Shown in pieces: positions 17,665-27,000 of a stretch of 64,000 nucleotides of DNA. Every line of letters begins with the position of its first letter. Position 1 is the first letter of the stretch. The notes beneath the pieces are model-generated. The model was not told where the DNA came from and searched no databases. It worked only from the letters and a program-made list of their open reading frames with translations. The position numbers and the translations under genes were made by a program. Origin of the DNA: Methanolobus psychrotolerans (GTDB taxonomy: Archaea > Halobacteriota > Methanosarcinia > Methanosarcinales > Methanosarcinaceae); contig NZ_MBKP01000001.1 in the NCBI RefSeq assembly GCF_002243045.1, positions 20,454-84,453 on the forward strand, in the 5' to 3' direction.

Positions 17665-18474
17665 ATGGTACGAGACCTTTACATGTTCTCCAGGATCGAT
17701 AAAGAAGCAGAAGTAGTCTGGTTCAAAATCACATACGAGAACACATTACATTCAGAAGCCGATATAACATCTTTTTTTGCAGAAAAGGAGCTTGACATAA
17801 GGTTTGCATATCTGGACTGCTCGGAAGATCCTTCCAGAGGCAAATATGTCATGTTCACTGAAGCTGAGAAAGGAAGAGACATCAAAATAGTCGCAGACGA
17901 ACTTGAAGACATGGATGTAGTACTTGAACTTGACTGGGGATTTTCAAAGAACAGAGTAATTCAGTCTGTGGAATTCCCCCTTCACCTGCTAGGACAAAGG
18001 GCTGTTATTGTAAGGGCAAAAACCTTTGTGAACATTCTCAATATTATAGCTGAGAACGTGCCACAATCCGAGGGATTGCTAACTATAATCGGATTGAAGA
18101 GCGGGACAGGTACTGTAAAATACCTGAGGGAGATCGTGGATGTAAACGACAGCAATTTCTTTGACCTGCTTAAAGAGCTCCTGATGGCTGCAGGATGGGG
18201 AATTCTTGATTACGAAATGGACACTGTGGAATTGAAAGGAACTGTAAGGATTAGAGAATCGTTCATTGCTGATGAATACGGAGAAAGCGACGTTCCTGTA
18301 TGTGGATATATAAGTGGTTTTCTTGCAGGATATATTTCCGAATCTTTAAGCCAAACGGTCCAGGTACGTGAAACAAGATGCAAAAGCATGGGTGACATTT
18401 TCTGCGAACACCTGGTTTCACCTGCTCCCAAAGGTGTTAACATAGAGCATTTACTCAGGGGAGAATCACAGTGA
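17665..18474 (+). CDS. V4R-domain sensor-like protein
   Basis: 269 residues. The N-terminal 80 residues resemble a small alpha/beta (ACT-like) module. The C-terminal part (about 110-255) is a V4R domain, ending in the typical cysteine segment CKSMGDIFCEHLV, which in this family forms a small-molecule or metal-binding pocket. No helix-turn-helix is visible, unlike MsvR-type V4R regulators. AGGAGGT lies 6 bases before ATG 17665, and the stop overlaps the GH15 GTG start (GTGA). Lying between the glycan hydrolases, it may sense a metabolite and control an enzyme by contact; this is inference. Confidence 0.82.
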   Translation: MVRDLYMFSRIDKEAEVVWFKITYENTLHSEADITSFFAEKELDIRFAYLDCSEDPSRGKYVMFTEAEKGRDIKIVADELEDMDVVLELDWGFSKNRVIQSVEFPLHLLGQRAVIVRAKTFVNILNIIAENVPQSEGLLTIIGLKSGTGTVKYLREIVDVNDSNFFDLLKELLMAAGWGILDYEMDTVELKGTVRIRESFIADEYGESDVPVCGYISGFLAGYISESLSQTVQVRETRCKSMGDIFCEHLVSPAPKGVNIEHLLRGESQ

Positions 18475-20432
18475 TACGGCAGCCCAATGCCATTCTTGGC
18501 AATGACAGGTTGCTTGTGACCATCGGGAAAAAAGGCGAGATATTCGGATATTATTATCCCGGAAAGGATTTTGCACAACATGTTGAAGAATCACAGGCCT
18601 GCCTGCATGACGGAAAAAAACTCATATGGTCAAATGACCCTGAGTGGGTAGCAGACCAGAAATACATAGAGAATACAAATATAGTCCGCACGGAGCTTAT
18701 CCATCCCTCCGGGCTTACCATGAATATCCTGGATTTTGCTCATCCAACACTGCCAGTGCTTATCCGCAAATATAAGATAAGTTCTCCAACGAAATTTAAA
18801 GGGAAGTTTTTCTATTACTCAAATCTCCAGGTTGGGGAGATGAAGAAAAAGAACTCAGCATTTTGTGATATTGATTCCGGTCTGCTGGCACAGTACTGGA
18901 AGAATTACTATATCGGTATAACTTCAAACCCGATGTTTGAGGAATGGCAGATTGGTAAGGCCATGGATACGATCTGGTGGATGGATGCAAAATACGACAT
19001 GGAAGACGGTGAACTCCAGAGAAATAAAGAGGACATAGGTAATCTCAACTGTGCTGTTGGATGGAAACTGGATATTGACATATTAAATCCTGCTGAAATA
19101 ACAGTATTCATCGGTGCAGCTTCAAGAAGACCGGCCCTTTACAGAAGGATGCGTGAGGTACAGAAAGAACCTGTTGAAAGTATATATAATGAAACACAGG
19201 AGAAATTGATCAAATGGCTTTCAAGGAAAAAACTTCTTGAAATGCCGGAGTACCCGGGCTTTGAAACGTTCAGACAGGATCTTTTTAAAGCCTTTAACCG
19301 TTCACTGCTCACATTAAGTATACTCAACGACCCTGCCAAAGGCTCATTTATCGCAGCTCCGGAATTTGACCATGAATTTGAGATGAGTGGAGGTTACGGA
19401 TATTGCTGGAACAGGGATTGTGCAGAAATTGTCACTTCACTGATGGAAGCTGGATATCCGGAATATTGCACTCGTTTCTTCAAGTGGTGTAAGATCACCC
19501 AGCTGCAGGACGGTTCATGGTTCCAGCGCTACTGGCTTGATGGGAACACAGCACCCTCATGGGGAAACTTCAGTTTCTCTACTCAGATAGATGAGACCGG
19601 ATCCACTATTTTTTCTATGGACTGTTTTTACAATACACTGGAACAACCCATTAAAGCAGAATTCCTGGATAGCATATGGGCAACTGTATTATGTGCTGCT
19701 GAGTATCTCATGAGAAGAACTGCGCAAGGCCTTCATGAACCCTGTATCTGCCTCTGGGAGACACATTCAGGAGTATTCACATACACAAACGCCGCCATAT
19801 ATGCAGGACTGATGGGGGCGGCAAACATGGCCAAGGATTACAACGAAAAGGAACTCGCTGACAGGTGGATAGAAAGGGCTGAGCTTATCAAAAGCACAAC
19901 TATTGAAAAATTATGGCTTGACGAAGGTTATTTTGCCAGGGGAATAACCCACGGTAAAATTGACACTGCCATTGATGCAAGTATAATTGGTACCTTTGTC
20001 CCTTTCAATATGCTCTCGCCCCATGATGAAAAAGAGAGAGAGATGATCATGTCCATCATCAGAAATATAGAACATCAGCTAAGGGTACCTGTGAATGACC
20101 ATTTCGGAATTAAGAGATATGTGAATGATAGTTATATAGACGGCAATCCCTGGATAGTCACAACCCTCTGGCTCTCAAAAGCATTGCTTGAGATGGCAAT
20201 TACCAGTGATAACAAAGATAATAACAATGAAGAGATAAAAACTCTGACCAATGATGCCCTCAAATATATCAGATGGGCACTGAAAGGTGCTACCGGGGCA
20301 GGAATGCTACCGGAACAGGTCAACAAATATACGGGCAGGCCTGCATGGGCTATACCTCTTAGCTGGAGTTGTGCACTAATGCTTGATAATATCCTCCTGC
20401 TGGACAAACTCCAGAAGAACTTGTCAGCTTAA
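18471..20432 (+). CDS. GH15 glucoamylase-like glycoside hydrolase
   Basis: 653 residues. An N-terminal beta-sandwich domain is followed by an (alpha/alpha)6 barrel beginning near residue 265. Barrel motifs are YGYCWNRDCAEI, DGSWFQRYWLDG, the catalytic acid Glu in CLWETHSGVF (about 428) and the catalytic base in GMLPEQVNKYTG (about 614), as in archaeal GH15 glucoamylases and trehalases. It would release beta-glucose from the non-reducing ends of alpha-glucan. No signal peptide is present, so it acts on intracellular polymer. It has a GTG start overlapping the V4R gene. Trehalase activity is the main alternative. Confidence 0.9.
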   Translation: MIRQPNAILGNDRLLVTIGKKGEIFGYYYPGKDFAQHVEESQACLHDGKKLIWSNDPEWVADQKYIENTNIVRTELIHPSGLTMNILDFAHPTLPVLIRKYKISSPTKFKGKFFYYSNLQVGEMKKKNSAFCDIDSGLLAQYWKNYYIGITSNPMFEEWQIGKAMDTIWWMDAKYDMEDGELQRNKEDIGNLNCAVGWKLDIDILNPAEITVFIGAASRRPALYRRMREVQKEPVESIYNETQEKLIKWLSRKKLLEMPEYPGFETFRQDLFKAFNRSLLTLSILNDPAKGSFIAAPEFDHEFEMSGGYGYCWNRDCAEIVTSLMEAGYPEYCTRFFKWCKITQLQDGSWFQRYWLDGNTAPSWGNFSFSTQIDETGSTIFSMDCFYNTLEQPIKAEFLDSIWATVLCAAEYLMRRTAQGLHEPCICLWETHSGVFTYTNAAIYAGLMGAANMAKDYNEKELADRWIERAELIKSTTIEKLWLDEGYFARGITHGKIDTAIDASIIGTFVPFNMLSPHDEKEREMIMSIIRNIEHQLRVPVNDHFGIKRYVNDSYIDGNPWIVTTLWLSKALLEMAITSDNKDNNNEEIKTLTNDALKYIRWALKGATGAGMLPEQVNKYTGRPAWAIPLSWSCALMLDNILLLDKLQKNLSA

Positions 20433-20466
20433 CGCATCTTAAACTACAACATCAACAGGATGATAC

Positions 20467-22419
20467 ATGAACTATGCAGATTACACAGAAGGAACAGGCA
20501 ATGAATGGCTCATTACTAATGGTCTTGGCGGATATGCTTCCTCCACGGTCATCGGAACTAACACACGCAAGTATCATGGTCTGCTGATAGCTTCTGTAAA
20601 CCCTCCTGTTGAAAGAAAGCTCCTGCTTTCATCCCTTGATGAGGAACTTATTAGTGGAACACATATTCACAAGCTTGCCGTACACAGATATCCTGATGTA
20701 ATTTACCCACACGGCAACAGGCATATTGAAACGTTCAGCATAGAACCGTTTCCTACTTTTGTGTACAATGCTGGTGGAATGAAGATCAAAAAGCAGATAA
20801 TGATGATACATGGTGAGAACACCACCATCGTAAGGTATAAGATCAGTAACCCTTCGGGAGAACACGGGATTTTCAGGATACTGCCGCTTGTAAATAACAG
20901 ATCTATCCATCATATGACAAGTGCAAATGGACTTTCCTTCCAACAGGAAGTATTTCCGAGGGAAACTATACTTAATTCTGGCACATCTTCTCTAAAAATT
21001 TGCTCAGACCTGCCCTACAAAACAGATGAACACTGGTACTACAATTTTGAATATGAAGTGGAACTCTTAAGAGGATACCCACACAGAGAAGATAACTTCA
21101 ATCCCGGATACTTCGACCTGGAAATAAATGGCACTGATACTTCCTGTTTTGTACTGGCATCCACAGAACTTGATAAAAAATGGGATATCCAGACTATTCC
21201 TGAACTGTTCACAGATGAGACAAAAAGGCAGGTTGAGCTTGTTAAGGATGAGCTTAAAAGAGACCGTTTTTTCCGAAAACTTGCAATTGCAGGTGATTCA
21301 TTCATAGTTCATCGCAGATCAACCGGATTAAGATCCGTTATTGCAGGATATCACTGGTTCGGGGACTGGGGAAGAGACACCATGATCTCATTGCCGGGCC
21401 TGACACTTGTGACAGGAAGGTTCAGTGATGCCAGATCGATACTTTCCACATTCGCGGCTCATTGTAAGGATGGGCTAATACCCAACCTGTTCCCTGAAAA
21501 TGCACCCGGATCACCGGTTTATAATACAGTGGATGCATCCCTCTGGTTTGTTCATGCCATGGGAAGGTACTGGGATTATACAGGAGATCTTGAATTTACC
21601 GAAAGTATGTGGCCTGTCATTGAAAGCATACTGCACCATTATCATGATGGCACTGCCTATAACATCAAAATGGATGATGACGGCCTGATAAAACATCCAG
21701 GACAACTTACATGGATGGATGCAAAGATCGGGGATATGGAAGTTACCCCAAGACATGGAAAAACATGTGAGATCAATGCTCTCTGGTACAACGCCCTGGT
21801 GTATGCAACCGAAATCGGCGGGAAGCTTGGAAGAGATGTTTCCGGTTACCAAGAGATCGCAGGTTTAACAAAAGACAGTTTCAGGGAAAAGTTCTGGAAT
21901 TATGACAAAAACTGCCTTTATGACTGCCTTCCATATCTTGGAGAAAAATATGGAACAGATGCTTCAATAAGACCAAACCAGATCTTTGCAGTTTCACTTC
22001 CCCATACAATGCTTTCCAGCGAAATGGAAAAGGACATTGTTGACGTGGTCACGGAAGAATTGCTGACACCTTACGGACTCAGGACACTCTCACCTCATGA
22101 TAACAGGTACAAAGGCCAGTACAGAGGTAACACGGAGATGAGGGATAGCGCCTACCATAACGGTACTGTCTGGCCCTGGATGCTTGGCCCTTACATAACG
22201 GCTTATGCAAAAACATACACAAATATGCCGGAGCTGAAGGAAAAACTAAGGACTTTCCTTCATATGATAGAAAAACACATGGATGAATCGTGTATCGGCA
22301 CGATATCAGAGGTGTTTGATGGTGATATGCCATATAATCCGGGTGGTTGTGCATCACAGGCATGGAGCGTGGCTGAGGTTATGCGTTGCTATGTGGAAGA
22401 TATTTTACCACAACGATAA
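20467..22419 (+). CDS. Glycogen debranching enzyme (amylo-alpha-1,6-glucosidase type)
   Basis: 650 residues. An N-terminal GDE_N-like domain starts with EWLITNGLGGYASSTVIG, NTRKYHGLL and GENTTIVRYK. The C-terminal (alpha/alpha)6 GDE_C barrel has WFGDWGRDTMISLPGL, VDASLWFVHAMG, LTWMDAKIGD, NALWYNAL and SAYHNGTVWPWM. These are the signatures of prokaryotic GH133-like debranching enzymes that remove alpha-1,6-linked glucose. With the GH15 and GH57 genes it completes an intracellular glycogen-degrading set. ATG at 20467 lies 34 bases after the GH15 stop. Confidence 0.94.
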   Translation: MNYADYTEGTGNEWLITNGLGGYASSTVIGTNTRKYHGLLIASVNPPVERKLLLSSLDEELISGTHIHKLAVHRYPDVIYPHGNRHIETFSIEPFPTFVYNAGGMKIKKQIMMIHGENTTIVRYKISNPSGEHGIFRILPLVNNRSIHHMTSANGLSFQQEVFPRETILNSGTSSLKICSDLPYKTDEHWYYNFEYEVELLRGYPHREDNFNPGYFDLEINGTDTSCFVLASTELDKKWDIQTIPELFTDETKRQVELVKDELKRDRFFRKLAIAGDSFIVHRRSTGLRSVIAGYHWFGDWGRDTMISLPGLTLVTGRFSDARSILSTFAAHCKDGLIPNLFPENAPGSPVYNTVDASLWFVHAMGRYWDYTGDLEFTESMWPVIESILHHYHDGTAYNIKMDDDGLIKHPGQLTWMDAKIGDMEVTPRHGKTCEINALWYNALVYATEIGGKLGRDVSGYQEIAGLTKDSFREKFWNYDKNCLYDCLPYLGEKYGTDASIRPNQIFAVSLPHTMLSSEMEKDIVDVVTEELLTPYGLRTLSPHDNRYKGQYRGNTEMRDSAYHNGTVWPWMLGPYITAYAKTYTNMPELKEKLRTFLHMIEKHMDESCIGTISEVFDGDMPYNPGGCASQAWSVAEVMRCYVEDILPQR

Positions 22420-22504
22420 AAAATTCATTCGCAATCTTTATGACAGGTTAAATTCATTTTTATAATACAATTTGTGGGTTTTAATTGTAGAAGTGTGCGG
22501 GGAA

Positions 22505-23671
22505 ATGGAATCACTGAGAATTGCAATGTTCTCATGGGAGAGCCTTCATTCTGCAAAAGTCGGAGGGCTGGCTCCTCATGTGACCGAATTATCAGAGCAA
22601 CTGGTAAAGTTAGGACACGAGGTCCACATATTCACCCGGAGTGGGTGGTACAGGGACTACGATGAAATAAATGGTGTGCATTATCAGAGATGCAGGTTTG
22701 AAGAATCCGGGGATATAATCGCCCAGATGAATAAAATGTGCGATGCGATGTACTCGAGATTCATCCAGGTATCAAAAGACTACGGAAATTTTGATGTTAT
22801 ACACGGACATGACTGGCATCCTGTAAATGTACTAAACCGGATCAAACAAGAACTTGGTAAAAGCTATATAATGACATACCACAGTACTGAATGGGGACGC
22901 AATGGAAATATTGATCTTAAATCTCCGACCTCCAATGAAGTATCCCACCGGGAATGGCTTGGGGGATATGAAAGTTCTAAAGTAATTATAACTACTGATA
23001 ACTTCAAAAATGAAGTACAGGATATCTACAGTATCCCGGATTACAAGATAACTGTGATCCCTAATGGGATATTCCCCGGTAAAATGAAGAAAGATGTTGA
23101 TTCCGGATCTGTCAAAAAGGATTATGGCATCCATCCTTTTGCACCTGTAGTGCTGTTTACCGGCAGAATGAACTACCAGAAAGGACCGGACATGCTGGTG
23201 AAAGCGATCCCAAAAGCACTTGATGAAAACTGGGGCGCACATTTTGTATTCATAGGTGAAGGAGAGATGAGGCATTATTGCCAGAATCTTGCAAATGATC
23301 TGAATATAAGCCAATCATGCCATTTTTTAGGTTACTCACCTGATGAAGTGCTCAAGGACTGGACAAACGCATGTGATGTGACATGTGTGCCAAGCAGGAA
23401 TGAACCTTTTGGGATAGTTGTACTGGAATCATGGGATGCGAACAAGGCAGTCGTTGCAACAGATGCTGTGAACATAGTGGACAATTTTCAGAACGGCCTG
23501 ATCAGTTACAGGACGCCGGAATCCCTAGCATGGGGAATAAATTATGCCCTTGGTGGTTTGGATTCTATTACACCCATCATGGGAAAAAATGGCAAACAGC
23601 TAGTGAGAACAAAGTTCAACTGGGACAACATTGCCAGAAAAACAGTTCATGTTTATAACAAAATTACATGA
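22505..23671 (+). CDS. GT-B glycosyltransferase (GT4/GT5-like), copy 2
   Basis: 388 residues from the ATG at 22505, which follows GCGGGGA; a GTG at 22472 would add residues not present in the paralogue. It is collinear with the protein of 11407-12573: IAMFSWESLHSAKVGGLAPH, HGHDWHPVNV, TYHSTEWGR, LFTGRMNYQKGPDM, PSRNEPFGIVVLESWD. It is presumably a glucan-elongating or related alpha-glucosyltransferase. The two copies stand at either end of the hydrolase block, so the donor or acceptor may differ, for example initiation versus elongation; nothing in the sequence decides this. Confidence 0.87.
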   Translation: MESLRIAMFSWESLHSAKVGGLAPHVTELSEQLVKLGHEVHIFTRSGWYRDYDEINGVHYQRCRFEESGDIIAQMNKMCDAMYSRFIQVSKDYGNFDVIHGHDWHPVNVLNRIKQELGKSYIMTYHSTEWGRNGNIDLKSPTSNEVSHREWLGGYESSKVIITTDNFKNEVQDIYSIPDYKITVIPNGIFPGKMKKDVDSGSVKKDYGIHPFAPVVLFTGRMNYQKGPDMLVKAIPKALDENWGAHFVFIGEGEMRHYCQNLANDLNISQSCHFLGYSPDEVLKDWTNACDVTCVPSRNEPFGIVVLESWDANKAVVATDAVNIVDNFQNGLISYRTPESLAWGINYALGGLDSITPIMGKNGKQLVRTKFNWDNIARKTVHVYNKIT

Positions 23672-23681
23672 AGTGATATAA

Positions 23682-23915
23682 ATGGAAGAAATGTGTTTTA
23701 ACATAGGCGAAGCAGCGGGTTATATTTACAGGCTGCTTGAAAATGGTGAATCGAACATGGCAAACCTGAAGAATCACCTCAAAAATAATGGTTTTGATTC
23801 ACAGGTATCATTTATGGCAATCGGATGGCTTGCAAGAGAAGATAAGATCTGCATGGCAAAGAATGGTAATTCCTGGTCATTGAAACTGAAGAGAGACAGT
23901 AATGTGTTAAAGTAA
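23682..23915 (+). CDS. Small winged-helix DUF2582 protein
   Basis: 77 residues. The pattern IGEAAGYIYRLLENG, then AIGWLAREDKI and a short beta wing, matches the DUF2582 winged helix-turn-helix family. It starts 10 bases after the glycosyltransferase stop and is the last gene of the polysaccharide locus. It may be a local DNA-binding regulator, but such small domains also serve as protein-protein modules. No operator is identifiable. Confidence 0.75.
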   Translation: MEEMCFNIGEAAGYIYRLLENGESNMANLKNHLKNNGFDSQVSFMAIGWLAREDKICMAKNGNSWSLKLKRDSNVLK

Positions 23916-24099
23916 GGTTAATGTTATTCTATTCCAGGATTGTCTGCCAGTCGACTTTACTTACCTTTGGGTAGAAGTACAACCTCTTTGTGAGATATAT
24001 TTGATTAATATCTTTAGATATCAATATAAATTACATTGATATAGAGGTACCTTGATAATTTAATGTACCATAATAATAAACTAAATGTGGGGGAATAAT

Positions 24100-26706
24100 G
24101 TGAGAAATAAGAATATATCGAATTTATCAGTATTATTAATAGCAATGCTGATAATGCTATCAAGCACTGCTATGGCTGCAAACAACAGCACTGGCAATAG
24201 AATATGGGATGCGGATGAGAACCTGTCCCTTGATTATACATGGACTGCCCTAAGCTACTCCGGGTTCTATTTTGATCTTGATTCTGGAGAAGGGTCTGAA
24301 ACACTTACAATCAAACTGGACAGTAATAGTGACAGGAGTATAGGAGCCGGAGATCTCAAATATTCAACAGCCCCTATAGCTACGAGCTTTGAACAGGGGG
24401 ACTGGGGGTCCTATCAGGTAATCGGATTTATGGCTGAGCGCTATTTTGCAGGATATACTGACACTACTGAATTTGCAGATGATGATGTGAGCCTGATATC
24501 TGACGGCATACTTACAAAAGTCCTGCTTGACGATGACGAGAAGCTTTCCCTGTATTCCGGCTCTTCACTTGTACTTGAAGAAGGATATGAGCTGAATATA
24601 GTAGAAGTGGACTTGAACGGTAACAGTGTGATGGTAACCCTGGAAAAGGATGGAACTAGTGTGGATACAGACATATTATCCTCGGGTGACAACTATGTAT
24701 ACGCAACGGAGATTGGAACTGATGATGAGGTACCTATAATAGCTGTCCGTTTCAGCAGTATATTCCAGGGAAGAGAAACCACTGCCGTATTTGTTGAGGG
24801 TGTGTTCCAGATCTCTGAGGACTACGTAGAAGTAGAATCGGGCGATTCCTTCGGCAGGATGGAAATTACATCCCTGAGCTCTGATGAGATAACAATGGAG
24901 AATTCGGGTTCTGTCAGCCTTGGCAGAGGTAATACCATAACGATCATGGGCAAGCTGAAATTCATGGTTGCTGATGACAGCACTCTTAGGTTTGGTCCTG
25001 TGGTGGACATGTCAAAACCAGGCATCTATGAACTAAGAGGTACTGTTGCAGAGAATGAGAAACTCAAATGGACGCCAATGAACTTCGAAGGTTTCTACTA
25101 CAACATTGATGAAGGCATTGGAACCGAATCCCTTGATATCACAGACATCACTGGCAGAACCATCAACCGGGGAGACCTTCTTTATACCAGCAAACCCCTG
25201 GATGTCAATTTCGAGCATGATGAATGGGGTAAATTCCAGGTAATCGGCTTTATGGCAGAGAAATATTTTGCCGGCTATCCGGATAATGAATTCACAGACG
25301 ATGTGAGCCTTCTGTCTGACGGCCAGCTCTCAAAAGTGCTTATTGATGATGACAACAAGAAGTCCCTTTATACAGGTTCTTCACTTATGCTGGAAGAAGG
25401 ATACCAACTCTACGTTGTTGAAGTTGACCTTAACGGCAACAATGTGATGGTTAACCTTGTAAAGGATGGAGATAACATTGACACAGGAATCATTTCTGCT
25501 AATGATGACTATGTTTATGAGATGGACATCGGCTCAACAGATAATGTGCCTGTCATAGTGGTGCACTTTGCTGAGATATTCAGGGGAACCGAAACTAATG
25601 CCGTGTTCGTTGAAGGTATTTTCCAGATATCAGAAGACGTGATCGAGATCGAGGCAGGTGAGAGGTTTGGAAGGATGGAAATAGCAAGCTTCTCTGAAAA
25701 TGAGATAACCTTTGAGAACAGGGACTCTGTTTCACTGACAAGAGGAAATACTATCAGTCTCATGGGAGATATTTCATTCAAGGTTGCAGACTCCACTGAT
25801 GTACGCTACTATCCTTTCGTGGAAGTGTCCACACTACCTTCACAATCACTTTCCATTGATATGCCTGCTGTTATAAGACAAAATGAGGTACTGGAAATTG
25901 AGGTCACCTCCAGAGGTGCAGCCGTAGACAATGCTGTTGTGATGTTTGGTAACATTGATATCGGCAGGACAGCAACTGACGGTACCGTATCCTATACCCC
26001 GCAAAGTGCAGGCACTTTTACGGTGACGGCTGAAAAGGATGGTTTTGTTTCAGCAAGTGAAAAAGTGGAAGTTATCTCACCTGAAGATGCGACAAGGAAA
26101 CTTGTTATCGAAGTATCCCCTGAAACCGTTGTTGAAGGAGATGACATTACCATTTCGGTGATGAAAGCTATCGGCGGGGATCCTGTGGAAGGTATCCAGG
26201 TCTACTATGACAGCAATCTCATAGGCAGTACAGACTCTGATGGTATGCTTACATACAATGTGAAGGAAACAGGCGTTCACAAACTGACGTCTTCATCAGA
26301 TGAATACCTCGAAGCTGAACTCAACCTTGAAGTTCTTGCGCTGGAGGCAATGTTCTCATACTCCAACCTTCAGGTCACACCTCTTCTTGTAAAGACAGGA
26401 GAAGATGTTACAGTTACTGTTGATGTGATGAACACAGGCACTTCCGCAGGCCAGACCGATGTTCAGCTGCTTATCAATGGTTCTGTTGCTGACTCAAAGA
26501 GTGTGTTACTCGATGCAGGAGAGGAAACAACTGTCACCTTCACTGTCTCTGAAGATGAGGCAGGCAGCTATGAAGTACAGATAAGTAGTTTTACAGTAAT
26601 CTTTGAGGTGGAAAAGAAGTTCCTGCCTGCACCTGGCATAATCGTTTCAATGACAGCAGTGCTTGCTGTTGCTTTGCTCATTCGCATGAATAAAAGAAAG
26701 GACTGA
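24100..26706 (+). CDS. Tandem-domain S-layer family protein with C-terminal membrane anchor
   Basis: About 868 residues. GTG at 24100 lies 7 bases after GTGGGGGA and is preferred; the in-frame ATG at 24085 has no ribosome-binding site. A signal peptide (VLLIAMLIMLSSTAMAA) is followed by two copies of the S-layer (DUF1608-type) domain, about 35-320 and 325-600. Each copy carries VIGFMAE-x-YFAGY, LLDDDEKLSLY-like and VFVEGVFQISED segments. Two Ig/carboxypeptidase-regulatory-like repeats and a CARDB-like domain come next, then APGIIVSMTAVLAVALLIR plus a basic tail, resembling a PGF-CTERM archaeosortase anchor. It is probably an envelope protein. A long AT-rich leader with a TATA-like ATATAAATTA (24024-24033) precedes it. 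Confidence 0.9.
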   Translation: MRNKNISNLSVLLIAMLIMLSSTAMAANNSTGNRIWDADENLSLDYTWTALSYSGFYFDLDSGEGSETLTIKLDSNSDRSIGAGDLKYSTAPIATSFEQGDWGSYQVIGFMAERYFAGYTDTTEFADDDVSLISDGILTKVLLDDDEKLSLYSGSSLVLEEGYELNIVEVDLNGNSVMVTLEKDGTSVDTDILSSGDNYVYATEIGTDDEVPIIAVRFSSIFQGRETTAVFVEGVFQISEDYVEVESGDSFGRMEITSLSSDEITMENSGSVSLGRGNTITIMGKLKFMVADDSTLRFGPVVDMSKPGIYELRGTVAENEKLKWTPMNFEGFYYNIDEGIGTESLDITDITGRTINRGDLLYTSKPLDVNFEHDEWGKFQVIGFMAEKYFAGYPDNEFTDDVSLLSDGQLSKVLIDDDNKKSLYTGSSLMLEEGYQLYVVEVDLNGNNVMVNLVKDGDNIDTGIISANDDYVYEMDIGSTDNVPVIVVHFAEIFRGTETNAVFVEGIFQISEDVIEIEAGERFGRMEIASFSENEITFENRDSVSLTRGNTISLMGDISFKVADSTDVRYYPFVEVSTLPSQSLSIDMPAVIRQNEVLEIEVTSRGAAVDNAVVMFGNIDIGRTATDGTVSYTPQSAGTFTVTAEKDGFVSASEKVEVISPEDATRKLVIEVSPETVVEGDDITISVMKAIGGDPVEGIQVYYDSNLIGSTDSDGMLTYNVKETGVHKLTSSSDEYLEAELNLEVLALEAMFSYSNLQVTPLLVKTGEDVTVTVDVMNTGTSAGQTDVQLLINGSVADSKSVLLDAGEETTVTFTVSEDEAGSYEVQISSFTVIFEVEKKFLPAPGIIVSMTAVLAVALLIRMNKRKD

Positions 26707-26730
26707 ACAAAAAGCAATTGAATAATGCCG

Positions 26731-26763
26731 GTACCTGCTTTTCTTGCAGGTACTCTCTTTTTT
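26731..26763 (+). terminator. Hairpin terminator after S-layer gene
   Basis: A perfect 8-bp stem GTACCTGC / GCAGGTAC (26731-26738, 26746-26753) has a 7-base loop and is followed by a T-rich run (TCTCTTTTTT). It lies 24 bases after the S-layer stop. Confidence 0.75.
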
Positions 26764-26777
26764 AAAAATAAATTGAT

Positions 26778-26896
26778 TCATTTTACTTCTTCTATATGTA
26801 CTATCGTACCGTCCTCAAGATATGCTATCCTGTGGCAAACATGACGCAGGACTTCAATATTATGGGACAAGATATGAACAAGAGACCTACCATAGA
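26778..26896 (-). pseudogene. C-terminal remnant of an ABC transporter ATPase
   Basis: On the minus strand one frame reads LVHILSHNIEVLRHVCHRIA and then YLEDGTIVHIEEVK before a stop at 26778-26780. SHN is the H-loop and RIAYLEDG the usual post-H-loop beta-strand of ABC ATPases. Only about 38 codons remain: no Walker A, Walker B or signature motif is present, and an in-frame stop lies just upstream. It is the decayed tail of a deleted gene. It lies between the S-layer terminator and the MotA-like gene. Confidence 0.7.
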
Positions 26897-27000
26897 CATA
26901 TTATAAAATTTTTAAAAATATATAGAGAAACTTAAGTAATTGCGTATTAATATACTGTCCACCAAAAGTAATGCATCCGGCATACAAGAGGTTAATAAAA

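Noticed and set aside
22472..22504. Upstream GTG start for the second glycosyltransferase
   Set aside because: It would add residues absent from the paralogue and cover the ribosome-binding site of the ATG at 22505.
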